A DNA stretch of 64,000 nucleotides from Pseudomonas fluorescens. Its GTDB lineage: Bacteria > Pseudomonadota > Gammaproteobacteria > Pseudomonadales > Pseudomonadaceae. The translations under genes and the position numbers were made by a program. Positions within the stretch are counted from its first letter, which is position 1; each line of letters starts with the position of its first letter. The notes under the pieces were generated by a model, which searched no databases, had not been told where the DNA came from, and saw only the letters and a program-made list of their open reading frames with translations. Below, in pieces: positions 1 to 8,471 of this stretch. The stretch covers positions 1-64,000 of the forward strand of contig NZ_JSAK01000029.1 in assembly GCF_000802965.1 (NCBI RefSeq). Direction: 5' to 3'.

Positions 1-82
1 GCTTGCTCGCGATGACGGTGTGTCCGTCCACATCAATGCTGAATGTCAGTCCGCGATCGCGAGCAAGCTTGCTCCTCCTACA
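1..82. repeat. REPIN-like palindrome pair, GCAAGCTTGCTC type, cut by the window edge
   Basis: Two inverted copies of a GCGAGCAAGCTTGCTC core face each other across a short spacer; the left copy is truncated by the window edge. Together with the next pair it fills the gap downstream of the minus-strand GGDEF-EAL gene. No coding potential is apparent in bases 1-311. Confidence 0.8.
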
Positions 83-183
83 GGGACCTTCGATAGTTTC
101 AGCCCTGGTGTACCGCCTGCGGGGGTAGTCACGCGTCACCGGCGCACCTGCCGATCACAAGACTCGAAACCACCCCGCTCCTC

Positions 184-273
184 TGTAGGAGCAAGCTTGC
201 TCGCGATGACGGTGTATCAGTCGACATCCCCGCCGAATGTAAGTCCGCGATCGCGAGCAAGCTTGCTCCTACA
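184..273. repeat. REPIN-like palindrome pair, GCAAGCTTGCTC type
   Basis: TGTAGGAGCAAGCTTGCTCGCGATG at the left end is mirrored at the right end, with a non-palindromic spacer between. It is the complete counterpart of the truncated element at the window start and lies about 40 bases from the stop of the GGDEF-EAL gene, where it may act as an mRNA 3' hairpin. Confidence 0.85.
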
Positions 274-311
274 AAGGATCTTCAGTGATCGCGAGAACAA
301 CGCGCGCAGTT

Positions 312-2885
312 TCAGCCAGTGGCTGCTGAGTGACCTGGAAGCCGAATGAACTGCATGAACGCCTCGCCCGGCAGCGGGATCGAGAAGAAGTTGCCCTGCC
401 CGACCTCGTAGCCCTGGGCCTTGAGAATGTCTCGCTGGATCGCACACTCGATACCTTCAGCCACTACTTGCAAGGAAAGCCCCTTACCAATTCCGATGAC
501 GGATTCGCTCAAGGCCCGGCAAGACGTGTCGTATTCCAGGTCGTCGACAAAACTCTTGTCGAGCTTCAGTTCGCTGATCGGCAGATGCCGCAAATAGCCC
601 AGGCTGGAATAGCCCGTGCCGAAATCATCGATGGCCAGACGCACCCCCAACGCATGCAAGTCGCGGATGGTTTGTTCGGTGCCCGGACTTTTGCTCAGCA
701 GCAGGCCCTCGGTCACTTCCACGCACAGGTCGCTGGGTTGCAGGCCATATCGCCGCAGTTGGTCGTCAATCAGTTCTGCCAGGTTGAGGTTATGGAAATT
801 GATCGGCGACAGGTTGATCGACAGGGACGGGATCACCAGCCCTTGTTGACGCCACTGCGCGAGCTGCTCGCAGGCTTCTTGCAGCACCCACTGACTCAAC
901 TCATTGATCAACCCGCATTCCTCGGCCAGCGGGACGAATTGCGAGGGCGAAATATCGCCCAGGGTCGGGTGCCTCCAGCGCGCCAGTGCCTCGACACCGA
1001 CCAGACGCCCGCTGTTAAGGTCGATTTGCGGCTGATAGAACAATTGCAGGGTATCGCTGGCCAGCGCGTTGCGCAGCGCCGTTTCCATCACCAATCGGTC
1101 CTGGGCGATTCTGTTCATCTCTTCGACAAAGAAACTGAAACTGCCGCGCTCGGTGCGCTTGGCCTGATACATCGCAATGTCGGCGCGATGCAGCAGGCTC
1201 TCCATGTCTTGGCCATCGGCCGGGAACAGGCTGATGCCCACGCTGGCCGAGACGACCACGGAGGTGCCGGCAATCGTCGACGGGCGATTCAACAGCGCCA
1301 TCAGCCGTTCAAGAAAGGTCGTGACTTGGGTCGAATCCATGCGTGTCAGCACCAGCACGAACTCATCGCCGGACAGCCGACCGACAAGGTCAGACTCGCG
1401 CAGCATGCTGCGTAGCCTCTGCGCCATGACGCGCAGTAATTCGTCTCCCGAGGCATGCCCCAACGCATCGTTGATTTGCTTGAACCGGTCCAGATCGATG
1501 AACAGCACCGCAAGCTCGGCCTGTTCGCGGGCCATTTCCAGAAGGCTCCGTTGCGCCTGGGCAAGCAGGAAACTGCGATTGGGCAACCCCGTCAGCCCAT
1601 CGTAAAAGGCCATCTTTCGAATGGATTGGCGTGCTTCCTCGCGCTCCAGCGCCAACATGCACAGGTGCGTGCCCGCCGTCACCAAATGAGCGTGCAAAGG
1701 GTCGGGCCCACGGGCTTCCCTGAAATAAAGGGCAAACGTTGCGGCGATTCGCCCGCAACCATTGCGCACCGGCAACGACCAGCAGGCCTGCAAACCGGAT
1801 TTCTGCGCCAGGTGTTTGTAGTCGGCCCAGAGCGGGTCGTGATTGATATCCGTCACCAGCACCGGTTCGCCCCGGTACGCAGCGGTGCCGCAAGAGCCCG
1901 CCACCGGGCCGATGGACAATCCTTCGATAGCCCTCGAGTAATCCGTAGGCAGGCCAGGACTGGCCAAGGGATGCAGAATCCCTGCCGAATCCACGCTGAG
2001 GATCGAGACAATGACTTCGGGAGCAATGCGCTCGATCTCATGACAGAGCAAGGTCAGCACACTCTCCAGGGATTCTTCCTTGAGCAAGGCGCCGATGACT
2101 TTTTCCTGGAGCACCTCATGCAGCTTGGACTGAGTGATGTCGGTGAGCACGATGACGATGTTTTCGACCTGCCCTTGCGCGTCGAACACGGGGGTGGAGG
2201 ACACATGCACCCACAGCCGCTGGCCATTGCGTTTACTGATCAGGGCACTGAACTCATGGGGTTCACCACACAGAATGGCGGCCAGTCCAGGTTCTACGCA
2301 GACCTCTGCCCCGGCGTCAGACACAAAGAACATCATCGGTGACTGACCTAACACCTCTTCACGGGTGTAGCCCAGCAGATTCACGAGCCCTTCATTCACA
2401 TAGATCAGATGTGCATGGGTGTCGACGATGCACGTCGCCGAACTGGTGGCATTGACCGACATCGATAGCAAACGATGCTCGATGTCTTGCAAACGCATTT
2501 GCGTGACATCCTTGAGGAACACCGCGTACAGCGTCCGCTCTTGCAAGGCGATTTTCGAAACGGACATGACGCCCCAACGATCCTGACCATCGTTGCGCAC
2601 GATCCGGACGTCCCGGCTGATGCCGGCAATCTTGTTGCCTGCACTGCGGTTTACACTGACAAAACCATCATGGCGCAGGCTAAGGGCCTGCGGCACCAGG
2701 GAGTTGATATCACTGCCGAGCATTTCATTGCGCGAACAGCCCCAGAATCTCTCGGCCGCCGCATTGAAAAACACCACGAGGTCCTGATCATCCACAACCA
2801 CCACGGCATCAATCGCCTGCTCCAGTGTCTGTACAAAAAAATCCTGAGCCTCTTCGCCACTCGTCAGTTCGACTCTCGTGTTCAT
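312..2885 (-). CDS. PAS-PAS-GAF-GGDEF-EAL c-di-GMP signalling protein (DosP-like architecture)
   Basis: About 857 residues with no membrane segment, so probably cytosolic. Order: PAS (about 15-125), PAS (140-260), GAF (275-425), GGDEF (430-590), EAL (600-850). The cyclase signature is SGDEF, usually compatible with activity. The EAL domain keeps EALAR, the DDFGTGYSS loop, LKLDKSFV and VAEGIE, so c-di-GMP phosphodiesterase activity is likely. The layout matches E. coli DosP. The first PAS has a His near residue 72 in an RHDGF context, the place of the haem-ligand His in DosP and FixL; the distal Met of DosP is Ile here. I chose the ATG at 2885; an in-frame GTG at 2915 would add ten residues. 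It stands alone, divergent from a LuxR-type gene. Confidence 0.9.
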   Translation of the reverse strand: MNTRVELTSGEEAQDFFVQTLEQAIDAVVVVDDQDLVVFFNAAAERFWGCSRNEMLGSDINSLVPQALSLRHDGFVSVNRSAGNKIAGISRDVRIVRNDGQDRWGVMSVSKIALQERTLYAVFLKDVTQMRLQDIEHRLLSMSVNATSSATCIVDTHAHLIYVNEGLVNLLGYTREEVLGQSPMMFFVSDAGAEVCVEPGLAAILCGEPHEFSALISKRNGQRLWVHVSSTPVFDAQGQVENIVIVLTDITQSKLHEVLQEKVIGALLKEESLESVLTLLCHEIERIAPEVIVSILSVDSAGILHPLASPGLPTDYSRAIEGLSIGPVAGSCGTAAYRGEPVLVTDINHDPLWADYKHLAQKSGLQACWSLPVRNGCGRIAATFALYFREARGPDPLHAHLVTAGTHLCMLALEREEARQSIRKMAFYDGLTGLPNRSFLLAQAQRSLLEMAREQAELAVLFIDLDRFKQINDALGHASGDELLRVMAQRLRSMLRESDLVGRLSGDEFVLVLTRMDSTQVTTFLERLMALLNRPSTIAGTSVVVSASVGISLFPADGQDMESLLHRADIAMYQAKRTERGSFSFFVEEMNRIAQDRLVMETALRNALASDTLQLFYQPQIDLNSGRLVGVEALARWRHPTLGDISPSQFVPLAEECGLINELSQWVLQEACEQLAQWRQQGLVIPSLSINLSPINFHNLNLAELIDDQLRRYGLQPSDLCVEVTEGLLLSKSPGTEQTIRDLHALGVRLAIDDFGTGYSSLGYLRHLPISELKLDKSFVDDLEYDTSCRALSESVIGIGKGLSLQVVAEGIECAIQRDILKAQGYEVGQGNFFSIPLPGEAFMQFIRLPGHSAATG

Positions 2886-3274
2886 GGTTGTTGCCACTTT
2901 TATCCATTCAACCACCGCTTTTCATCCATAAAAGCTCGTGGTACGCCAGAAGACCCCTCATTACCGGAAGGGACCTGTCATCGAAGCAACGTTTGATTCA
3001 GGCGTTTTGACGCTAAACGGCGGGTTTAACCTGCTGAACGACAGGATCAAGGAGAAAACCCGGCATGCATCTCAGGATAGACGCGAAGTGACAATCTGAC
3101 GAAGTCATGGCTCAGGGCAATCTGATACCACGCGTGTAGCACTCGGTAACACGACCGCCCTGTAAAGAGGCATTTATTAAACGATTTGCCGTCGCCCTTC
3201 CCGTCCCGCAAGGCCAGAGGAGCCATGGCGTACTTTGTGCATCTAAACGCCATCCAATCCGCTTTGAAGCTCTC
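2886..3274. other. Intergenic region between divergent genes
   Basis: About 390 bases between the GGDEF-EAL gene and the LuxR-type gene. It must carry both promoters, but I could not pick out a convincing -35/-10 pair, operator or hairpin. No REP element and no credible small gene was seen. Confidence 0.5.
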
Positions 3275-4102
3275 ATGCGCCCCAAGGAACTGAAACTCTG
3301 GACCACCGGTGTCGCCCATCTGCTTGATCTGCCCGCAGGGCATTCGCGGTTATCCGGGCTGAGTCACTGGTTGCGGCAAGTATGCCCGGTCGATCATTTC
3401 GTCCTGTTTGTCTACGAAGGCAACCATCGACCGTTGGCGCTGTTCGACACCTTCTCGGCGGACAAGCGCGCGGTGTATGTCGACGACTATCAATGCGGGC
3501 CTTATCTGCTCGACCCTTTCTACCTCGCCTGCACCCGCGGGCAGGCGCCGGGGCTATGGCGTTTGCGACAATTTGCGCCCGACCACTTCTATCTTGGCGA
3601 GTACTACCTGACCTACTACCAGCAAACCGGCCTCGCCGAAGAAGTGGCGTTTTTCGTCGACCTCGGCGGCGGCGCTACCGCAGTGCTGTCGCTGATGCGC
3701 TCCTCCACCAGTTGCGCGTTCAGCCGTGACGAAATGCAACTGGTCGAGTGCGCGCAAGCGGTGGTCGAGCAAGTCATCAATGAAGCCTGGCGACTGCGTC
3801 AAGCCCAGCAACCGCGCCCGGCACAAGACCTGGACTTCAAGATCCGCGAAGCCTTCGACCACTTCGGGGCGCATATCCTGACCGGGCGCGAGCAGGAAAT
3901 CGTCCAGCTACTGTTACGCGGCCACTCCAGCGCCTCGGTCGCCGAACAACTGAACATCAGCCCCGGCACGGTGAAGATCCACCGCAAGAACATCTACGCC
4001 AAACTTGGCATTGGCAGTCAGTCGGAATTGTTGGGGTTGTTTATTCGTGAGCTCACGGAGAATGAGCTGCAGGTTTCTAGCTTAAACACCGCAATCGTCT
4101 AA
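3275..4102 (+). CDS. LuxR-family transcriptional regulator
   Basis: 275 residues. The C-terminal third is a LuxR/GerE helix-turn-helix: GREQEIVQLLLRGHSSASVA followed by the typical ISPGTVKIHRKNIYAKLGI. The N-terminal 190 residues match no sensor domain I can name; there is no receiver Asp pocket and no clear acyl-homoserine-lactone-binding motif set. It sits just upstream of, and co-oriented with, the polyamine-type ABC operon, separated by REP elements, so control of that operon is a reasonable inference from position only. Confidence 0.85.
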   Translation: MRPKELKLWTTGVAHLLDLPAGHSRLSGLSHWLRQVCPVDHFVLFVYEGNHRPLALFDTFSADKRAVYVDDYQCGPYLLDPFYLACTRGQAPGLWRLRQFAPDHFYLGEYYLTYYQQTGLAEEVAFFVDLGGGATAVLSLMRSSTSCAFSRDEMQLVECAQAVVEQVINEAWRLRQAQQPRPAQDLDFKIREAFDHFGAHILTGREQEIVQLLLRGHSSASVAEQLNISPGTVKIHRKNIYAKLGIGSQSELLGLFIRELTENELQVSSLNTAIV

Positions 4103-4110
4103 CTCACATC

Positions 4111-4197
4111 TGTAGGAGCTGCCGCAGGCTGCGATCTTTTGCTTTTGCTTTCAAAAATCAAAAGATCGCAGCCTCGTTTCACTCGACAGCTCCTACA
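4111..4197. repeat. REPIN, TGTAGGAGCTGCCGCAGG type
   Basis: Inverted pair of TGTAGGAGCTG...GCGATCTTTTG arms around a short T-rich spacer. The right arm replaces the GCCGCAGG segment by a GTTTCACTCGAC variant. It lies between the LuxR gene and the ABC operon. Confidence 0.9.
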
Positions 4198-4256
4198 GTG
4201 GGTCGCGCAGTTATCCAGGCGGGGCGTGTTACCGTTGGCGTCCAACGCGTATCCCC

Positions 4257-4291
4257 CGTAGGAGCTGCCGCAGGCTGCGATCTTTTGATCT
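4257..4291 (+). repeat. Single REP arm, TAGGAGCTGCCGCAGG type
   Basis: One arm only (CGTAGGAGCTGCCGCAGG then GCGATCTTTTGATC), with no mirrored partner nearby, so a solitary REP sequence about 60 bases from the neighbouring REPIN. Confidence 0.85.
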
Positions 4292-4396
4292 TGTGTATCT
4301 GCCCCCTCCTATCCCCCAAGGGATATATACGCCGCAAAACCCTCATTGCTAGTTTGGCCCCCGACGCGCTGTTTCATCACTGCAAGGGAGCCGACC

Positions 4397-5512
4397 GTGA
4401 ACGACAACCAGCCAAGCGATATCGAATTCTGCAATGTGGTCAAACGCTATGGCGAGGTGCAGGCCGTCAACGGCTTGAATTTCGCGGTGCGGCGTGGTTC
4501 GTTCCATTCCTTTCTCGGCGGTTCCGGCTGCGGCAAAACCACCACCCTGCGGATGATCGCCGGCTTCGAACAGCCCACCAGCGGTGAAGTGCGTCTGGCC
4601 GGCAAGAACGTCGCGGGAGTGCCCGCCTTCGAGCGGCCGGTGAACATGGTGTTCCAGCACTACGCGCTGTTCCCGCACCTGACGGTGGCGCAGAACATTG
4701 CCTATGGCTTGCGCTATCGCACGCCGCGCCCCGACAAAAAACAACAGATGCGCATGGCCGATGAAGCCCTGGAGATGGTGCGTCTCAGCGGTTTCGGCCA
4801 ACGCAAACCCAGCGAACTCTCCGGCGGCCAACAACAACGCGTGGCCCTGGCCCGTGCGCTGGTGAACAAGCCCACCGTGTTGCTACTCGATGAACCGCTG
4901 GCCGCGCTGGATCGCAAGCTGCGCAAGGAGATGCAATCGGAGCTGCTGCGCTTGCAGCGCGAAGTCGGCATCACCTTTGTACTGGTGACCCACGATCAGG
5001 AAGAAGCGCTGTCGATGAGCGACAGCATCAGCGTGATGCACAACGGCTCAATCATCCAGACCGCCACCCCGGAACAACTCTATGAAGCGCCGGCCAGCCG
5101 CTACGTGGCTGACTTTATCGGCGAGTCCAATCTGTTCAACGGCAAGGTCCGCCACCTGCACGGCAACTCGGTGGTGCTACGCACTGAACAGGGCCTTGAA
5201 TTGAACAGCCCGCTGACCCCTACCGGAAAAGCCCTGAGTGCGGATGCCGACGGTTGCATCGCGGTGCGTCCGGAGCTGATCAGCATCGCCGGCGCCAGCG
5301 CCGACATGGCCCGCGAAGTGACGCTGCCCGGTTGCGTGGAAGACCGCATTTACCTGGGCAACTCGACCGAATACCGCGTGCGCACCCAGGCCTTCGGCGT
5401 GGTCTGCGTGCGCGTGCCGCGCCAGCAGGATCACGGCGACAACGCATTCGAACACGGCGCGGCAGTGCGCGTCGGCTGGGATCACGCCAATGGCTTGGCC
5501 ATGGCTTTGTAA
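4397..5512 (+). CDS. ABC transporter ATP-binding protein, PotA-like
   Basis: 371 residues from a GTG start at 4397, which has an AAGGGAG ribosome site six bases upstream; a longer frame exists but lacks such a site. Walker A GGSGCGKTT, signature LSGGQQQR, Walker B VLLLDEPLAALD and the switch His in THDQEEALS are all present, followed by a TOBE-type C-terminal region, as in PotA/CysA-class importers. First gene of a five-gene run with a periplasmic protein, two permeases and an aldehyde dehydrogenase; it should energise import of a polyamine-like substrate from the inner face of the membrane. Confidence 0.93.
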   Translation: MNDNQPSDIEFCNVVKRYGEVQAVNGLNFAVRRGSFHSFLGGSGCGKTTTLRMIAGFEQPTSGEVRLAGKNVAGVPAFERPVNMVFQHYALFPHLTVAQNIAYGLRYRTPRPDKKQQMRMADEALEMVRLSGFGQRKPSELSGGQQQRVALARALVNKPTVLLLDEPLAALDRKLRKEMQSELLRLQREVGITFVLVTHDQEEALSMSDSISVMHNGSIIQTATPEQLYEAPASRYVADFIGESNLFNGKVRHLHGNSVVLRTEQGLELNSPLTPTGKALSADADGCIAVRPELISIAGASADMAREVTLPGCVEDRIYLGNSTEYRVRTQAFGVVCVRVPRQQDHGDNAFEHGAAVRVGWDHANGLAMAL

Positions 5513-5551
5513 ATCATCGATTCGTTTCATCAACCGGATGGGGAGCGTGCT

Positions 5552-6694
5552 ATGGACCAGAAAACTTTTATTAAGACCCTGCGCAGCTGGCAGAACGGCT
5601 CGATCAGTCGCCGCGACTTCCTCGGCCGCACGGGCCTCGGGATCGCCGCTGCGGTAGTCGCGACCAACATGCCTGGCCTGCTGACCTCGACCGCCGAGGC
5701 CGCCGACCAGACCAAACTGGGCGATCGCCTGTCCCTGGCGACCTGGCCGAACTACCACAGCCAGGAAAATCTCGACGCGTTTGCCAAGACCACCGGCGCG
5801 CGGGTGTCCATGAGCGTGTTCGGTTCGAACGAAGAAATGCTCGCCAAGTTGCAGGCCGGCGGCAGCGGCTGGGACGTGCTGGTGCCAACCAACTACACCA
5901 TCAGCACCTACGTCGGCCTGGGCCTGATCGAGCCACTGGACCTGTCGCGCATTCCCAATTTTGACGCCTCAGCGTTCCAGCAGAAATTCATGGCCCAAGG
6001 GACGGTCGACGGCAAGGTCTACGCGGTACCGAAAAACTGGGGCACTACCGGCATGCTCTACGACACCGGCAAACTGAAAAACGGCCCGACCAGCTGGAAA
6101 GAATTCTGGGCCGCCGCCCAAGGTCCAGCCAGTGGCCGCACCATGGTTCACGACTATCAACTGACCGCCATCGGCAACGCCCTGAAAAGCTTCGGCTACA
6201 GCTTCAACTCCCTGGACCCGAAAGAATTGGCCGACGCGGAAAAACTGCTGATCGAGGTCAAGCCGCACCTGTTCGCGATCAACTCCGATATCCAGCCGTC
6301 GATGCGCAGCGGCGATGCCTGGCTGGCCATGTCCTGGACCGGTGACGCCTCGCAGTTGCACCGCGACAACGCGCAGATGCAGTTCGAGTTGGGCAAAGAA
6401 GGTGGCGAACTGTGGAGCGACTTCTTCGCCATCCCGAAAAACTCGGAGCACAAGGACGCGGCCTACGCCTTCATCAATTACCTGCTCGATCCACAGCACA
6501 ACAAACTCGAAGTGTTGAGCCACGGCTACCCGAGCGGCGACAAGCGGGTCGACGCCCTGCTGCCGACCGCGATGCTCAGCGATCCGATCATGTACCCGGC
6601 CGCCGAAGCCCTCAGTCCACTGGAGTTCGGTGCGGCAGCGACGCTCACCAGCCCGGCGCGCGCCGAACTGATGGCCCGCTTCAAATCCGCCTGA
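5552..6694 (+). CDS. Periplasmic substrate-binding protein, PotD/PotF-like, Tat-exported
   Basis: 380 residues. The N-terminus carries a twin-arginine motif SRRDFLG followed by a hydrophobic Ala-rich stretch ending near AEAADQ, so export is predicted through Tat rather than Sec. The body has spermidine/putrescine-binding-protein features (LATWPNYHSQENLDAFAKTT, LVPTNYTIS, WTGDASQL). Placed between the ATPase and the permeases, it is the substrate receptor. The exact ligand cannot be read from sequence; the downstream aldehyde dehydrogenase favours an amine. Confidence 0.92.
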   Translation: MDQKTFIKTLRSWQNGSISRRDFLGRTGLGIAAAVVATNMPGLLTSTAEAADQTKLGDRLSLATWPNYHSQENLDAFAKTTGARVSMSVFGSNEEMLAKLQAGGSGWDVLVPTNYTISTYVGLGLIEPLDLSRIPNFDASAFQQKFMAQGTVDGKVYAVPKNWGTTGMLYDTGKLKNGPTSWKEFWAAAQGPASGRTMVHDYQLTAIGNALKSFGYSFNSLDPKELADAEKLLIEVKPHLFAINSDIQPSMRSGDAWLAMSWTGDASQLHRDNAQMQFELGKEGGELWSDFFAIPKNSEHKDAAYAFINYLLDPQHNKLEVLSHGYPSGDKRVDALLPTAMLSDPIMYPAAEALSPLEFGAAATLTSPARAELMARFKSA

Positions 6695-6724
6695 TCACCT
6701 GCCATGGCTAACGAGGAGTCCCCC

Positions 6725-7642
6725 ATGAATGCCGCCGCCCACCCGCAAACGGTGCAGCCGGGCAGTGCCCTGTCGGTCGAGGTGCGCCAACGACGCAGCC
6801 TCGGCCGGCGGATCACCCTGCTGATGCTCTTGCCTTCGACCCTGTGGTTCCTGCTGCTGTTGTTAATGCCGCTGGTGATCATCCTGGTCTTCAGCTTCGG
6901 CGAACGCAGCGCCGTGGGCGGTTATGCCGGGGGCTTCACGCTGGCCAATTACCTCAACCTCGGTTCGCGGGCGGCAGCGTTCGGCAACACGCTGGTGTTG
7001 GCGCCACTGGGCACGTTGGTGTGCCTGGTGGCGGCTTATCCGCTGGCTTACTTCTTGGCGGTCAAAGTCAGCAAGAACCGTTCGCTACTGCTGACCTTGG
7101 TGATCGTGCCGTTCTGGACCAGTTTCCTGATCCGCACCTACGCGTGGATTTTCATCCTCAGCGGCAAGGGTATTCCGGCCTTGCTGGCCAGCCTTGGCCT
7201 GGAAGATGTGCGCTTGATCAACACGCCCTGGGCGGTGCTGATCGGCATCGTTTACGGCTACTTGCCGCTGATGGTCTTCCCGATTTACGTCAGCCTGGAA
7301 AAACTCGACAAGCGCCTGCTCGAAGCCTCGGCAGACCTGGGCGCCAGCGCCTTCGAAAGCTTTCGGCGCATCACCCTGCCGCTCTCCGCGCCGGGGATCA
7401 TCACCGGCGTGATGCTGGTGTTCATCCTGCTGATGGGCGAGTTTTTGATCCCGGCCATTCTCGGTGGCGGAAAGGTGTTCTTTGTCGGCAACGCGCTGGT
7501 CGACCTGTTCCTGCAATCGCGTAACTGGCCCTTCGGCAGTGCGCTGGCAATGACCCTGGTGGCGATGATGTTGCTGATCATCGGCCTGTATTTGAAGCTG
7601 GTGGCGCGCTATGGCGGCCGCCCTGCCGACGGAGGCCTGTGA
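6725..7642 (+). CDS. ABC transporter permease, PotB-like
   Basis: 305 residues with about six membrane spans; the inner-membrane loop has the EAA-type sequence LLEASADLGASAFESFRRI. I took the ATG at 6725 because AGGAG lies six bases upstream; the earlier ATG at 6704 has no such site. It pairs with the next permease as the transmembrane channel. Confidence 0.92.
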   Translation: MNAAAHPQTVQPGSALSVEVRQRRSLGRRITLLMLLPSTLWFLLLLLMPLVIILVFSFGERSAVGGYAGGFTLANYLNLGSRAAAFGNTLVLAPLGTLVCLVAAYPLAYFLAVKVSKNRSLLLTLVIVPFWTSFLIRTYAWIFILSGKGIPALLASLGLEDVRLINTPWAVLIGIVYGYLPLMVFPIYVSLEKLDKRLLEASADLGASAFESFRRITLPLSAPGIITGVMLVFILLMGEFLIPAILGGGKVFFVGNALVDLFLQSRNWPFGSALAMTLVAMMLLIIGLYLKLVARYGGRPADGGL

Positions 7643-7643
7643 C

Positions 7644-8471
7644 ATGTGGCTGCGCAGCTATTCGACTTCGCTGTACCTGTTTCTCTACGCGCCGATTGCC
7701 CTGATTGTTCTGTTCAGCTTCAACGCCGGGCGCAGTGGCCTGGCCTTCGAATGCTGTTCGGTGCAATGGTTCGGCCGCGCCTTCGGCAACCCGTTCATCA
7801 TGGAAGCGCTCGGCCACAGTGCGTTCATCGCCTTCTGTTCAGCGGTGCTGGCGACGCTGTTCGGCACTCTCGCGGTGTTCGGTTTGCAGCGCGCCGGGCG
7901 CAAGGTGCGCCTGCTGTTCGATGCCCTGACCTATTGCGCGATCATCGTTCCGGGCATCGTCATCGGCATCTCGACGCTGATTGCCTTCATCAGCCTGTTC
8001 GACCTGATCAACCCGCTGCTGGCGAGCTGGATGCCCAGCGTGCCGCGACTGAACATGGGTTTCTTTACCGTGATCGCTGCGCATTCACTGTTCACCATGG
8101 CGCTGGTCATGGTGATCGTGCGCAGTCGCGTCGATTCGCTGGACAAAGCCTTGCTGGAAGCCTCGGCTGACCTCTACGCGCCGCCGATGCAGACTTTCTG
8201 GCGGGTGACCCTGCCGCAGATCAGCCCGGCGATCATGGCCGGATTCCTGCTGGCGTTCACCTTCAGCTTCGACGACTTCATCATCGCGTTCTTCGTCGCC
8301 GGGTCCGAAACGACCTTGCCGATCTACATCTTTTCCTCCATCCGCCGCGGTGTGACGCCGGAGATCAACGCGATCTCGACAGTGATCATCTGCGTGTCGC
8401 TGGCACTGTTGTTCACTTCCCGCTCTCTGCAAAACCGCCAGACCGGCGTCCAGGAGTCGCACCATGCGTGA
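7644..8471 (+). CDS. ABC transporter permease, PotC-like
   Basis: 275 residues; starts one base after the previous stop with GGAGG eight bases upstream. Multiple hydrophobic spans and the EAA loop (LLEASADLYAPPMQTFWRV) identify it as the second permease subunit. Its end overlaps the aldehyde dehydrogenase start by eight bases, which implies translational coupling of transport and metabolism. Confidence 0.92.
   Translation: MWLRSYSTSLYLFLYAPIALIVLFSFNAGRSGLAFECCSVQWFGRAFGNPFIMEALGHSAFIAFCSAVLATLFGTLAVFGLQRAGRKVRLLFDALTYCAIIVPGIVIGISTLIAFISLFDLINPLLASWMPSVPRLNMGFFTVIAAHSLFTMALVMVIVRSRVDSLDKALLEASADLYAPPMQTFWRVTLPQISPAIMAGFLLAFTFSFDDFIIAFFVAGSETTLPIYIFSSIRRGVTPEINAISTVIICVSLALLFTSRSLQNRQTGVQESHHA

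Noticed and set aside
4345..4375. Sigma-54-like promoter (TTGGC-N-GC) before the PotA-like gene
   Set aside because: GG and GC are ten bases apart, but the rest of the -12 element reads GCGC instead of TTGC. Too weak to call.
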